A DNA stretch of 64,000 nt from Dehalococcoidales bacterium (GCA_016783135.1 JADHXC010000007.1:1-64000), one strand, 5' to 3'. Shown: positions 44,688-54,245, counted from the stretch's first letter. Notes: generated by a model not told the origin, from the letters alone. Numbers and translations are program-made.

Positions 44688-45287
44688 TTATACTTCGCGT
44701 AACTCGGTGCTCGGCAGGGTCTCCCCGGGTAAAAGCTGGTCTACCCTGTACTGAAGCTCTTCAAACTCGTGCCGGACAGCCTTAATCTCCCCCCGGTCCT
44801 CAGTGGGCTTCGTTATCTCGTAGCTACTATTCTTATCGGGTTCACCAGCCAGAATATCCAGCGTAATCCTGGCGTCGGCAGCGACGTCGAGCACTTCCGA
44901 TGCGTGGCTGCTCCTCATGTCGGCTCCCCGGGTACGGTAGACCTCACCCTCGACACTAATCCTGGCCCACGTCCTCACCATCCGCGTCCGGCTCCTTATC
45001 AGCGGCATCCCCAGTGGAATCAGTAGTATCGTCACGCAGAGCAGGGTGCCCACCAGAATACGGAGGAACCAGAACGAAGACAGCCTCTGACGGTCCTTGT
45101 GGCCAACGAGCCAGTCGCTGAAGGTAGCCGTGCCCTCGATGGGACTCTCAGCAAGTAGCAGTTCATGGTATTCATGGGCAAAGCCGCTGTCCTCCAGAAA
45201 ATCATGGAGCGACCGCCACAACTTTCTCGGGGAGCCGGTCCGTACATCCCATCTGCCGGAGAATGGGGTCACTATTCGTTCGGACAT
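44688..45287 (-). CDS. Membrane protein of unknown function
   Basis: 199 residues, family not recognised. ATG with AAGGAG 6 nt upstream. A hydrophobic hairpin (FWFLRILVGTLLCVTILLIPLGMPLI) sits at about 73-98; soluble parts lie on both sides, and the C-terminal part is charged (EIKAVRHEFEELQYRVDQL) and may form a short coiled coil. Probably anchored to the membrane with a cytoplasmic domain. It ends the long reverse-strand gene run that starts at dprA. Confidence 0.65.
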   Translation of the reverse strand: MSERIVTPFSGRWDVRTGSPRKLWRSLHDFLEDSGFAHEYHELLLAESPIEGTATFSDWLVGHKDRQRLSSFWFLRILVGTLLCVTILLIPLGMPLIRSRTRMVRTWARISVEGEVYRTRGADMRSSHASEVLDVAADARITLDILAGEPDKNSSYEITKPTEDRGEIKAVRHEFEELQYRVDQLLPGETLPSTELREV

Positions 45288-45334
45288 GATATTCTCCTTG
45301 CCGTGCCCGCTGGCATAGTCAGGTTATGCACCTG

Positions 45335-46165
45335 TCAGCCGGTACTCCCGGCTACAAGCTCGTCAATCTCGGAGGTCAGGTCATAGCCGTCGATAACATT
45401 ACCTTCGGCGTCCGTGATTTTATGGTTCGGACCTATCCTGACCTTTCCCTGGCTGAATGCCCGGATGGTGGACAGTACCAGTGGGACCTCACGGACAACC
45501 CCGTTCTGCCGTATGAGCTTGAATAAGGGGTTGTTCTCACCCTGCGTAGCGCGTACCTCGCCGAGGGAGCGCTGCCTGGTATCCCGCCAGTGTTCGTCGA
45601 AGTCGCCGCCCTTTATCGGGAACTTGCAGTAGGTTACCACCGGCCCTTCGTCCAGCTCGGGGATGGCCAGGTGCATCATCGCCCCGGTCTCGTCGGCCCC
45701 GGTCTCGATGAGCTTCCAGATAACGTCCTGCCACATCAGGCCGAGAGGTCCATCCGGGGCTGCCGGATGAAGATTGATTATATTATACCTGCGGGCTATT
45801 TCTTTACCGAGGATAAGCAGGTAACCGGCCAGCACACAAAGGTCGGGTTGGAAGTCCCTCAGGCGGGCCATACTCTCTTTATCGTAGTCGAGCCGCCACT
45901 GCGGCATCGGCGACCCCGGTGGTGGAGTGCGCTCGCCCCTGGCACGGCGGTATTTCTGGTAGGAGAAACAGACCAGGGGAATCCCGTAGTCCTCGACCAT
46001 CCGGAGAAACTGGTCGGTAGGTTCGGTCTCACCACGTTCACGGCTGCAGAAGACGAACTCTATCTCTGCTTCGAGTTCACCCGAGGTTATGGCAGACTGT
46101 GCAGCCCGGAGAAGCCCCTTAGAACCTTCACCTCTGCCCGTGGAGAACCAGCCCAGTTTGTACAT
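45335..46165 (-). CDS. Formyltransferase-fold protein related to PurN
   Basis: 276 residues. Formyl transferase core with catalytic Asn-His-Asp: PDLCVLAGYLLIL, INLHPAAPDGPLG (Asn and His), and GADETGAMMHLAIPELDEGPV (Asp). Resembles phosphoribosylglycinamide formyltransferase but is about 80 residues longer, with an insertion near 70-100 and a C-terminal extension (TIRAFSQGKVRIGPNHK). It may be a purine enzyme or a formyltransferase for another substrate. ATG with AAGGAGG upstream. Confidence 0.82.
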   Translation of the reverse strand: MYKLGWFSTGRGEGSKGLLRAAQSAITSGELEAEIEFVFCSRERGETEPTDQFLRMVEDYGIPLVCFSYQKYRRARGERTPPPGSPMPQWRLDYDKESMARLRDFQPDLCVLAGYLLILGKEIARRYNIINLHPAAPDGPLGLMWQDVIWKLIETGADETGAMMHLAIPELDEGPVVTYCKFPIKGGDFDEHWRDTRQRSLGEVRATQGENNPLFKLIRQNGVVREVPLVLSTIRAFSQGKVRIGPNHKITDAEGNVIDGYDLTSEIDELVAGSTG

Positions 46166-46220
46166 CTCCGTCCTCCTTCGAAATACCCCTGTAAGGAGGC
46201 CCTCCTTGAGAAGCCTGTCC

Positions 46221-46865
46221 TCAGAAGGCCCTCATGAGTTTAGCCCAGAGGGTGCGGAAGTGGACGAGAGGATTTGACCGGAATCCTCGTATCTTGCCTT
46301 TTGCCAGTGCCCGGAGGTACCCTTCCTTGTCACTGAATTCGGGCATTTCCACATATGCGTTGCCTATCTCTGCCGGGGAATGAGCATCGCTGCCGGCAGA
46401 TTTAACAATACCATGTCTGTCAGCAAATGTTGTTGCCTTTGTTGTCGGCCAGGGAAAAGGGCATCTGGCGTTGAAGGCTTCGATAATGTCTATCTCACCC
46501 ACAAGCTCTTCGACTTCTCTCTGGTTCATTCTCAGACCACGAAAGGTATCGAATGGGTGCGGTATGCAGACCAGGGCATCCTGCGCACGGATACGCTCTA
46601 TTGCCTCCCTGGCCGATTTGCAAGTGGGTATGGTCTGCTTGAGAAAGACGCCCATTATTTCACCTTGTGGGGTCAGAATCTCCTCGGCAACCAGCACTGT
46701 AAAGGGGGCTAACTCCTGCATCTGCAGTGCCCCCTCGACGGTGCCATGGTCGGCAATGGCAATGCAGTTTATGCCCAGTTCATTACAGCGAGTGATGATA
46801 CTCTCCAGCGGTGTATTGCAGTCCATGGAATACTTGGTGTGAATATGCAGGTCAGCTTTAAGCAA
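46221..46865 (-). CDS. PHP-domain metal-dependent phosphoesterase
   Basis: 214 residues from a TTG one base after the efp stop codon, which places the first motif close to the N-terminus; an ATG at 46934 would overlap efp by 68 nt. PHP motifs are all present: LKADLHIHTKYSMD, AIADHGTVEGA, CIPHPFD and SAGSDAHSPAE. Members cleave phosphate esters such as nucleotides or act on DNA; the substrate is unknown. Last member of the dprA-topA-xerC-pepQ-efp series. Confidence 0.85.
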   Translation of the reverse strand: MLKADLHIHTKYSMDCNTPLESIITRCNELGINCIAIADHGTVEGALQMQELAPFTVLVAEEILTPQGEIMGVFLKQTIPTCKSAREAIERIRAQDALVCIPHPFDTFRGLRMNQREVEELVGEIDIIEAFNARCPFPWPTTKATTFADRHGIVKSAGSDAHSPAEIGNAYVEMPEFSDKEGYLRALAKGKIRGFRSNPLVHFRTLWAKLMRAF

Positions 46866-46866
46866 C

Positions 46867-47424
46867 TCAAGCAGCCCTTTCCAGATAGACCCCCGTTCGG
46901 GTGTCCACCTTGATAACATCTCCCTGATTAACAAATAGAGGTACCTGGACGGTGATACCCGTTTCCAGCGTGGCGGGCTTGGTGCCCGAGGTTGCGGTAT
47001 CTCCCTTGAAACCGGGGTCGGTAGCTGTTACCTCAAGCTCAATCGTAATCGGCAATTCGACACCAATCACCTGTCCTTTGTAGTTCGACATCTGGAGTGA
47101 CATACCCTCCTTCATGTAGTTGATGGCATCACCAAGCTGGTCGGTACCAAGGGAGGTCTGCTCATAGTTCTCCTGGTCCATGAAGTAGTGGATGTCCCCA
47201 TCCTGGTACAGGTATTGCATTTCCCGAAGTTCGATGCGTGCCCGGACCAGTTTATCGGCCGATTGAAAAGACCGTTCAAAGGTATGTCCACCCTGGACAT
47301 CACGCAATTTCACCTTTGCCAGGGCGGTCCGTTTCTGCTTGATGTGCTGGTAGTCCATTACCTGGTAGAGCTTCCCGTCCAGTTCAATAACTACGCCCTT
47401 TCTCAATTCGGAACCGCTTATCAT
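46867..47424 (-). CDS. efp: Elongation factor P
   Basis: 185 residues, the standard length. Relieves ribosome stalling at polyproline stretches. KOW-like N-terminal domain with KGVVIELDGKLYQVMDYQHIK, then two OB-like domains ending TGVYLERAA. The tip normally modified on Lys/Arg reads HIKQKRTALAK, so the modification type is not obvious. ATG with GGAGGG upstream. Between pepQ and the PHP gene. Confidence 0.95.
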   Translation of the reverse strand: MISGSELRKGVVIELDGKLYQVMDYQHIKQKRTALAKVKLRDVQGGHTFERSFQSADKLVRARIELREMQYLYQDGDIHYFMDQENYEQTSLGTDQLGDAINYMKEGMSLQMSNYKGQVIGVELPITIELEVTATDPGFKGDTATSGTKPATLETGITVQVPLFVNQGDVIKVDTRTGVYLERAA

Positions 47425-47432
47425 ATCAGACT

Positions 47433-48524
47433 TTACCCTCCGGTCATATTCAGTTTCATTGCCCTGGAAAGCAGCCTTGCCTTACCGTTTTCCATGACTG
47501 CCAGGTCTTCAATTCTCACCCCTCCCCAGCCGGTGAGATAGATTCCGGGTTCAATGCTGAAGACCATGTTCGCTCCCAGTGCACCGGTGGTGTTCGGACC
47601 GAGACGTGGCTCCTCGTGTGCCGCCAGCCCGACGCCGTGGCCGAGGGAGTGCCCGAATGCTTCACCATATCCTGCTTGCTCGATTACCTTGCGAGAAATG
47701 TTGTCCGCTTCGTGGCCACTGATGCCTTCCCGGATGCCCTCGATTGCTGCCATCTGGGCTTCCAGAACGGTATTGTAGACCCGCCTGAAAGTATCATCCG
47801 GCGTGCCCAGGCAGAGTGTACGGCTGAGGTCGCTGCAATAGCCGCCGACTCTGGCCCCCATGTCGATGACTATCGGTTCGCCTGCCTGAATCCGGCGGTC
47901 GGAAGGGTGGTGGTGGGGCAGGGCGGCATTGGGGCCGGAGGCGACAATGATACTGAACGGCATTCCTTCGCTGCCGGACTCCCGCATGGACTTCTCCAGT
48001 TCCCAGGCGACCTCCTTCTCCGTTATCCCCGGTTGCATTCTGTCCGCAACCTGTTCAAGGGCGTTATCGGATATCGCAGCGGCTTGAGATATTGTATCAA
48101 TCTCGGCGGGTTCCTTGGTAGCCCGTAGCGACTCCACCATTCCGTCGACAGGGGCAAGGTCAAGGTCTGGGTTGGTCTCAGCCAGCACTTCGGTCAGTTG
48201 TCGGTGCAGGACGAAGCTGACATCCCTGGCCTCAAAACCGAGCTTGCCGGAGTCCACCTCGGCAACAAGCCCGGGAAGCCAGGCGGATATCGGGCCGGTT
48301 ATCTGGAAGATGCTGAAGTCAGGTGCTTGCCTTTCCGCCTGCTCTGTGTAACGGAAGTCGGTGGCCAGGGTTGCGCCGTCGGCAGTGACTAGCAGGTAGC
48401 CCGCCGAGCCATCGAATCCGGACAGGTAGAACCGGTTCTCTGGCTGCGAGACAAGAATGGCAACAAGCTCCTGCCCGGCAAGCTCCCGGCGGAGGTTAGT
48501 TAATCTGCTGTTCAACCTGTTCAT
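47433..48524 (-). CDS. pepQ: Xaa-Pro peptidase (M24 family)
   Basis: 363 residues. Metal-dependent cleavage of the bond next to proline (prolidase or aminopeptidase P type). Creatinase-like N-terminal domain (LVSQPENRFYLSGFDGSAGY) followed by the pita-bread fold with metal ligands in IVIDMGARVGGYCSDLSRTL, GHSLGHGVGLAAHEEP, FSIEPGIYL and GVRIEDLAV. Starts inside the 3' end of xerC (29-nt overlap). The gene precedes efp, as in many bacteria. Confidence 0.93.
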   Translation of the reverse strand: MNRLNSRLTNLRRELAGQELVAILVSQPENRFYLSGFDGSAGYLLVTADGATLATDFRYTEQAERQAPDFSIFQITGPISAWLPGLVAEVDSGKLGFEARDVSFVLHRQLTEVLAETNPDLDLAPVDGMVESLRATKEPAEIDTISQAAAISDNALEQVADRMQPGITEKEVAWELEKSMRESGSEGMPFSIIVASGPNAALPHHHPSDRRIQAGEPIVIDMGARVGGYCSDLSRTLCLGTPDDTFRRVYNTVLEAQMAAIEGIREGISGHEADNISRKVIEQAGYGEAFGHSLGHGVGLAAHEEPRLGPNTTGALGANMVFSIEPGIYLTGWGGVRIEDLAVMENGKARLLSRAMKLNMTGG

Positions 48525-49452
48525 CCTCTTTCTGAGGTTTCGCCAGCGGGTGGGCTGAGAGATATACCTTCCGGGCTTGACTCTTACTAACTTGAGTGTA
48601 TATCTGTGTAGAAGAAAGGTCGGCGTGTCCCAGAAGCTCCTGGACTACCCTGAGGTCGGCACCACCATCCAGCATATGGGTGGCGAAGGTATGACGCAGT
48701 ATGTGAGGGTGTACCCTCCGGCCAATACCGGCGGCACGGGTATACTTCTCCAGTATCTTCTGTACCATTCTTTCAGTAAGCCGTTCTCCCTGGCGACTCA
48801 CGAAAAGGGCATTTCCGCTCTTCTCGCCTGGAAGCTCCGGCCTGCCGTAGTCAAGGTAAGCCGTAAGGGCCCGGGCGGCCGGTTTCCCAATGAGGACCAT
48901 ACGTACCTTCGAACCCTTACCCTGCACTTGGATTTCATTCGTGGCAAAGTCGACCTGTTCGCGGTCAAGGTTTGCCACCTCACTGACCCGGAGTCCCGAG
49001 GCATAGAGCAACTCCAGCAGGGCGCGGTCGCGTAATCCTTCGGCCTTTGACAGGTCCGGCGCTTCCAGGAGCCGCACTACTTCCTCGACAGATAGGATTG
49101 AGGGCAGGTATTGGTCACGCTTGGACGAGATAATCATCTCAGCAGGATTTGATGGGAGAATTTCCTCCCGTACAAGGTACTTGAAGAAAGACTTTATTGC
49201 CGATAGTCTCCGGTTAATACTGTTTCTGACGACACCCTGCTCCATCAACCAGCCGAGGTAGTCACGAATGACCTGTCTGTCAACCTGGTCCAGTGTATCC
49301 ACATTCTTCAGCCTGAGAAACTGGAAGAAGCCTTTCTGTCCTTTCTCGGTGGTACCGCCGAGCAGGTCGGTTGCATAGTTGCGCACCGTATACCGGGAGG
49401 CGTTCTTCTCCGCGGTCAGGTAGTCGATGTATCGGTCAAAGATTTGTTGCAT
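48496..49452 (-). CDS. xerC: Site-specific tyrosine recombinase XerC/XerD
   Basis: 318 residues. Resolves chromosome dimers at dif. SAM-like N-terminal core-binding domain (NASRYTVRNYATDL) and catalytic domain with Arg in YASGLRVSEVANL, Lys in GKGSKVRMVLIG, HILRHTFATHM, LGHADLSSTQIYTQV (His and nucleophile Tyr). Context within the topA operon and the standard length point to the housekeeping Xer enzyme rather than a phage integrase; XerC versus XerD is not decided. Overlaps topA by 17 nt. Confidence 0.92.
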   Translation of the reverse strand: MQQIFDRYIDYLTAEKNASRYTVRNYATDLLGGTTEKGQKGFFQFLRLKNVDTLDQVDRQVIRDYLGWLMEQGVVRNSINRRLSAIKSFFKYLVREEILPSNPAEMIISSKRDQYLPSILSVEEVVRLLEAPDLSKAEGLRDRALLELLYASGLRVSEVANLDREQVDFATNEIQVQGKGSKVRMVLIGKPAARALTAYLDYGRPELPGEKSGNALFVSRQGERLTERMVQKILEKYTRAAGIGRRVHPHILRHTFATHMLDGGADLRVVQELLGHADLSSTQIYTQVSKSQARKVYLSAHPLAKPQKEDEQVEQQIN

Positions 49453-51583
49453 GTATCCGGTCCTGCGGCAGCTTCTCTCTATGCCCGCACTTGGTACATT
49501 TTGCCTCGGTATTCCGGTATTCGGTCATGATGGAACCGCATTGCGGACACGGCGTGGGGAGTGGTTTCACGAATATGGCGAAGTCACATTTCGGGTAGTT
49601 AGAGCAGCCGTAAAAAGTGCGTCCTTTCTTGCTTCTTCTCTCCACCAGGTCACCGCCGCACTTGGGGCACTCAACCCCGGTCTTTTTTTGATAGGACTTG
49701 GTATGTTTGCAGTCAGGGTAACCGGTGCAGGCCAGGAACTTCCCGAAACGACCGGTCTTCACCGCCAGTGGTTTGCCGCATTTAGGGCAGGTCTCCTCGG
49801 TCAACTCTACGGGAAGCTCCACCCGCTCCATGACCTGCGAGGCATTGCTGAGACTCTTTTCGAAGGGGGTATAAAAGCCCTGGACGACATCTACCCAGTT
49901 GCCTTTGTCGCTGGCTATTTCGTCGAGTTCGTCCTCCATACGGGCGGTGAACTCAATGTCGACGATATCCGGGAAATGCTGACTTACCAGGTCGCTGACT
50001 ATCATGCCCAGTTCGGTGGGCTGGAGTATCCCCCTGGTCCTGGTGACATACTCGCGTGTCTGGATGGTGGAGAGTGTGGGAGCGTAGGTACTGGGACGCC
50101 CGATGCCGTACTGCTCCATCATCCTGATTAGGCTGGCCTCGGTGAAACGCGGTGGCGGCTGTGTGAAGTGCTGTTCCGGGAACAACCCGAGCAGGTCCAG
50201 CGCATCCCCCTTTTTCAGGGTGAGCAGGGGAGAACTGGCCACAGGTTCCTCTTCGTCCCTGTCTTTCTCCTCGGTATAGAGAACGGTAAAGCCGGCAAAC
50301 CGGTTCACCGAACAGGAAGCCCGCATTAGATAGCTCGTCCGGTACTCGCGACAATCAGCCTGTATATCAACCGTGGTACTGTCGTAGACGGCTGCTGCCA
50401 TCTGGCTGGCGACCATCCTTTTCCAGATAAGCTCATATAGTTTGTACTGGTTGCTGGTGAGGTACTGCTTGACACGGGACGGTTCCCGGTGAATCCTGGT
50501 GGGACGGATTGCCTCGTGTGCCTCCTGCGCTCCCTTGACCCTTCGGGAGAAGGAGCGGGCGTGCGGCGGAAGGAAGTCAGCACCATATCGACTGCTGATG
50601 AATTCCCTGGTCTCGACCACCGCCGGACGGGCTACCTGGACGGAGTCGGTACGCATGTATGTTATCAGCCCCACACTTCCTTCGTCACCAATCGGGAGAC
50701 CTTCGTAGAGCTGCTGTGCCAGGGCCATTGTCTGTTTTGCGCTGTATCTGAGTTTGTGGTAGGCTTCCTGCTGGAGCGTACTGGTTATGAAGGGAGGTGC
50801 AGGCTGGCGGGTCACCTTCCTGGACTTTGTCTTGTGGACGCAATAGTCACTATGTTCAAGTCGGGAGCCGAGTTTATCGGCTTCGTCCTTGGTGTGTATG
50901 TCCAGTTTGGTGCCATCCAGAAGGCCCGCCAGCGCTGCCCGAAAGATGTTCTCTTTCTTAGCTTTGCCGTTGCTTCGGTGCAGTTCAGCTTCAATGCTCC
51001 AGTATTCTACCGGGTCGAAGTTCTCAATCTCCCGTTCCCGGTCAACTATCATTCGTAGTGCCACCGATTGCACCCTGCCGGCTGACAGGCCACGCCTGAC
51101 CGTTTTCCAGAGTAACGGGCTTATCTTGTAGCCTACCAGACGGTCCATGATGCGCCTGGCCTGCTGGGCGTTTACCAGATGCATATCAATCGTGCGGGGA
51201 TGCTTGAAGGCTTGCTTGATAGCGTCTTCTGTGATTTCGTGGAAGACAACGCGGTGTAAGGGTTTATTATTCGACTGTATAACTGAAGCCAGGTGCCAGG
51301 ATATGGCCTCACCTTCACGGTCGGGGTCGGTAGCCAGATACACCGTAGTTGCCTTCCTGGTGGCGTCCTTGAGTTCCTTTACCGTCTTGCTCTTGTCCCG
51401 GGGCACTACGTACTTCGGCTCGAAGCCGTTTTCCACGTCCACACCCAGGCGGCTCTTAGGCAGGTCCCGGATATGACCCAGGGACGCCTTGAGTTCATAG
51501 TCGCTGCCCAGTATTCTGCCCAGGGTCCTGGCTTTGGCCGGCGATTCTACTATGACAAGGTTTATCTTTTTCTGTTTACTCAA
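49436..51583 (-). CDS. topA: DNA topoisomerase I
   Basis: 715 residues, TTG start overlapping the dprA stop by 8 nt. Relaxes negatively supercoiled DNA by single-strand passage. Toprim domain (NLVIVESPAKARTLGRIL, LATDPDREGEAI), catalytic Tyr309 in VGLITYMRTDS, and three C-terminal zinc fingers (CPKCGKPLAVKTG, CPKCGGDLVERRSKK, CPQCGSIMTEY). Transcribed with dprA and xerC. Confidence 0.96.
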   Translation of the reverse strand: MSKQKKINLVIVESPAKARTLGRILGSDYELKASLGHIRDLPKSRLGVDVENGFEPKYVVPRDKSKTVKELKDATRKATTVYLATDPDREGEAISWHLASVIQSNNKPLHRVVFHEITEDAIKQAFKHPRTIDMHLVNAQQARRIMDRLVGYKISPLLWKTVRRGLSAGRVQSVALRMIVDREREIENFDPVEYWSIEAELHRSNGKAKKENIFRAALAGLLDGTKLDIHTKDEADKLGSRLEHSDYCVHKTKSRKVTRQPAPPFITSTLQQEAYHKLRYSAKQTMALAQQLYEGLPIGDEGSVGLITYMRTDSVQVARPAVVETREFISSRYGADFLPPHARSFSRRVKGAQEAHEAIRPTRIHREPSRVKQYLTSNQYKLYELIWKRMVASQMAAAVYDSTTVDIQADCREYRTSYLMRASCSVNRFAGFTVLYTEEKDRDEEEPVASSPLLTLKKGDALDLLGLFPEQHFTQPPPRFTEASLIRMMEQYGIGRPSTYAPTLSTIQTREYVTRTRGILQPTELGMIVSDLVSQHFPDIVDIEFTARMEDELDEIASDKGNWVDVVQGFYTPFEKSLSNASQVMERVELPVELTEETCPKCGKPLAVKTGRFGKFLACTGYPDCKHTKSYQKKTGVECPKCGGDLVERRSKKGRTFYGCSNYPKCDFAIFVKPLPTPCPQCGSIMTEYRNTEAKCTKCGHREKLPQDRIHATNL

Positions 51584-52703
51584 CTTTTATCCTGTATTCC
51601 TGCCTTGCTTCCCGAGCAAGGACATATTTCATACTTCCTATTGTCCTGACCAGACCCTTCAACTCCATCATCGCCAGGGTGCTACTGACTGTTGAAACAG
51701 GCAGACCGCTGGCACGGCAGACCTCGTCAACATGCGTGGGCTCGGCGGACAGTTGCTTGAGAAGGAGCGACTCGGTATCCGATTCCGGCAGGACCTCTTT
51801 CATCTCAATCTGCTGGGCAACCGCCCCGAGGTTCAGTTCCTCCAGTATGTCCCGGTAGTCGCGGACCAGCTTGGCACCCTCCTGGATGAGGCGGTTGGTA
51901 CCCCGGCTGGCCGGAGAAAGTATGCTACCGGGGACAGCCAGGACCTCCCTGTTCTGCTCCAGTGCCATGTTGGCGGTGATAAGGGCACCACTGGTCGTTC
52001 CCGCCTCGACGACGAGGACGCCGAGACTAATACCGCTGATAATCCGGTTGCGACGCGGGAAATACTCCGGTTTTGGCCGTGTGCCCAGCGGGAACTCGCT
52101 GATGAGTGCACCATGCTGTGCGATTCGTCGGGCTAGGCTGGTGTTCTCAATGGGGTACACAATATCCAGTCCGTGAGCAAAGACGGCGATACTTCTACCA
52201 CCGGCATCAAGGGCGCTGCGGTGCGCTATGGAATCTATTCCCTTGGCAAGACCGCTGGCAACGGTAATGCGGCTCCCGGCCAGGTCAGCCACAATCTCCT
52301 CGGTCACCTGTCTCCCGTATGCACTCGCCCGCCGGGTACCGACAACCGCCAGGCACCACTCGTCCTCGGGGAGCAGGGAGCCATGGATATAGAGTACCGG
52401 GGGATAGTCATGGATTTCCTTCAAACGAGAAGGGTAAAGTGCGTCGTGCCAGGTGAGTACCTGTACCCCGTACCGCTCCAGCTTCTCCATCTCTGCTTCC
52501 AGGTCAACTCTTGGGCGCCAGGACACGATGGCACGCACCACGTTCTTGTCGAGTCCGGCCCGGATATACTCGTCGGGTCCCGCTTTCCAGGCATCTTCCA
52601 GGTTGCCAAAGTGGGCTTCCAGCCGGTTGAGCCGGACACGACCAATGCTGGGGATGAAGCTGAAGCCTATCCAGTACTTGATATCTTTCTTGCTGATTTC
52701 CAA
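51576..52703 (-). CDS. dprA: DNA processing protein DprA
   Basis: 375 residues. Binds single-stranded DNA and loads RecA during natural transformation or recombination. Rossmann-like DprA core: CLAVVGTRRASAYG, SGLAKGIDSIAHRSAL, FPRRNRIISGIS, EAGTTSGALITA. N-terminal HhH-like part (IPSIGRVRLNRLEAHFG) and a C-terminal winged helix (PTHVDEVCRASGLPVSTV). Starts at TTG only a few nt after the predicted transcription start. First gene of the housekeeping operon. Confidence 0.94.
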   Translation of the reverse strand: MEISKKDIKYWIGFSFIPSIGRVRLNRLEAHFGNLEDAWKAGPDEYIRAGLDKNVVRAIVSWRPRVDLEAEMEKLERYGVQVLTWHDALYPSRLKEIHDYPPVLYIHGSLLPEDEWCLAVVGTRRASAYGRQVTEEIVADLAGSRITVASGLAKGIDSIAHRSALDAGGRSIAVFAHGLDIVYPIENTSLARRIAQHGALISEFPLGTRPKPEYFPRRNRIISGISLGVLVVEAGTTSGALITANMALEQNREVLAVPGSILSPASRGTNRLIQEGAKLVRDYRDILEELNLGAVAQQIEMKEVLPESDTESLLLKQLSAEPTHVDEVCRASGLPVSTVSSTLAMMELKGLVRTIGSMKYVLAREARQEYRIKVE

Positions 52704-52712
52704 AGCATAATT

Positions 52713-52741
52713 ATTCTAGCACAGGGGGTAAGTGACGGCAA
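52713..52741 (-). promoter_or_regulatory. Promoter of the dprA-topA-xerC operon, very close to the start codon
   Basis: Reverse-strand TTGCCG (52741-52736), 17-bp spacer, TAGAAT (52718-52713). The start codon at 52703 lies about 10 nt after the -10 box, leaving room for only a few nucleotides of leader. Confidence 0.5.
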
Positions 52742-52770
52742 TTGACTCATGGTCAGGGTGCTGACCAGGC

Positions 52771-53958
52771 CTAGTCCCTGCTTCTCCGTATGAACAACGC
52801 ACAAATGATTGTGACCGCCACCATTGTTACCGCAACCACGCTATAACCTGTCTGGAAGCCAAAATTGTCGAAAAGGTAGCCCATGACGGGCATGATAAGG
52901 CCGGGTCCTCCGCGGCTGGCAAAGTAGTAGAAGCCCAGTACCGTAGAGCGATTGCGCTTTGAGGTGTGGGCGATAATGTAGGACTCCGAGACCGGCATAC
53001 CGATGTACTGGCAGGTGCCCATCAGCAGTAGCACCAGCGACAGGCCCCAGCCAAAGGATACATAGTTGAGCAGGTAGATAGCCGGTCCGGCAATCAGGCA
53101 CACTGTCAGCATGACCGGCAATTTGCCAAGTCGGTCCGAGAGGTAACCGCCCAGGGGACCGGCCACGAGTCCGGCGAAATGGGCCACAGCCAGAAGACCG
53201 GCGGCGGCTTCGTTGCTGGCTCCCAGACGGTCCACAGCATAGACCGGAGTGAAAGAAATCGAAGAGAAAAGCAGTACCTGGAGAACTACGCCGAGTGCTG
53301 TGAAGGGCAGCAGGTGTCGCATACCACCCTTAGCAGACGATGTATCCACAGAGTCGTCGGTCGCTCCTGGTTGCGGTCTGCCCGTGTATCCCCGCCGGCC
53401 CAGGAGCACGTACAGTACGATGCCGAAAACAAGTGTGGGAATGGAAAGCGAAATAAAGGTGCCCCGCCAGCCGATGGCACCGGCAATACCGGCAGCGATA
53501 AGCGGAGTCAGAAAGAAACTGGCTGTGCCTCCTATCTGGTGGATGCCCAGGGCACTGCCACGGTTTCTCTCGTCAACCGATGCTGATACCAGGGGTGAGG
53601 CGGCGGGGTGGTAGCCGCCTCCAGTCAGTCCCAGCAATACCAGGCCGATGGCTATAAACACGTAGGTCGGCGAGAAACCGGTAAGTAGACCGGCGGCAGC
53701 CACACCGGAGATGCCCACAACAATCAGGTTACGGGGGCCGATACGGTCAGCCAGCCAGCCTCCGGGCAACTGGCCGATGCCGTAGGGCAGGTTGTAGGCT
53801 GAACCCAGAAACCCAAGTTGCATCTTGGTGAGAACGAAATCGTCCCGAATGAAGGGCAGGAGCGGTGTCAGCAGCGCCCCCACAACGTGATGGCTGAAGT
53901 GCGCCAGCACAAAGAGGGGCACCAGGCCGGTAAAAAATGAGCGGAGACGGGGCCCCAA
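52771..53958 (-). CDS. Major facilitator superfamily transporter
   Basis: 395 residues with about 12 hydrophobic helices. MFS signature between helices 2 and 3: GGWLADRIGPRNLIVVG, repeated in the second half as GGYLSDRLGKLPVM. Substrate cannot be inferred. The start is unclear: the only standard start between the tRNA-Ser gene and the first helix is TTG at 53958, which has no ribosome site. An ATA at 53994 has AAAGGA 8 nt upstream and may be used. A longer reading would start inside the tRNA. Confidence 0.85.
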   Translation of the reverse strand: MGPRLRSFFTGLVPLFVLAHFSHHVVGALLTPLLPFIRDDFVLTKMQLGFLGSAYNLPYGIGQLPGGWLADRIGPRNLIVVGISGVAAAGLLTGFSPTYVFIAIGLVLLGLTGGGYHPAASPLVSASVDERNRGSALGIHQIGGTASFFLTPLIAAGIAGAIGWRGTFISLSIPTLVFGIVLYVLLGRRGYTGRPQPGATDDSVDTSSAKGGMRHLLPFTALGVVLQVLLFSSISFTPVYAVDRLGASNEAAAGLLAVAHFAGLVAGPLGGYLSDRLGKLPVMLTVCLIAGPAIYLLNYVSFGWGLSLVLLLMGTCQYIGMPVSESYIIAHTSKRNRSTVLGFYYFASRGGPGLIMPVMGYLFDNFGFQTGYSVVAVTMVAVTIICALFIRRSRD

Positions 53959-54025
53959 CCGGGAAAGAAATGAACGATTGTCAGTGTTCTCTATCGCGGG
54001 TATCCTTTCAGAACAGTTCCGTGGG

Positions 54026-54115
<90 letters not shown>

Positions 54116-54155
54116 TCGACTGAAAGCCCATACGATAATCGCTGTACCGACACCA

Positions 54156-54245
54156 TGGCGGAGAGGGTGGGATTCGAACCCACGCTGCGCTTGCGCACAG
54201 ACCGCTTTTCGAGAGCGGCACCATGAACCACTCGGACACCTCTCC
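54156..54245 (-). tRNA. tRNA-Ser (anticodon CGA)
   Basis: Second serine tRNA, same acceptor and T arm as its neighbour, anticodon stem CCGCT/AGCGG around CTCGAAA (CGA), variable arm TGCGC/GCGCA, discriminator G and encoded CCA. Lies 40 bp upstream of tRNA-Ser(GGA) on the same strand. Confidence 0.95.

Noticed and set aside
48496-49452. Mobile-element integrase
   Set aside because: The gene is embedded and overlapping in the topA-pepQ operon and has the length and motifs of the housekeeping Xer recombinase.
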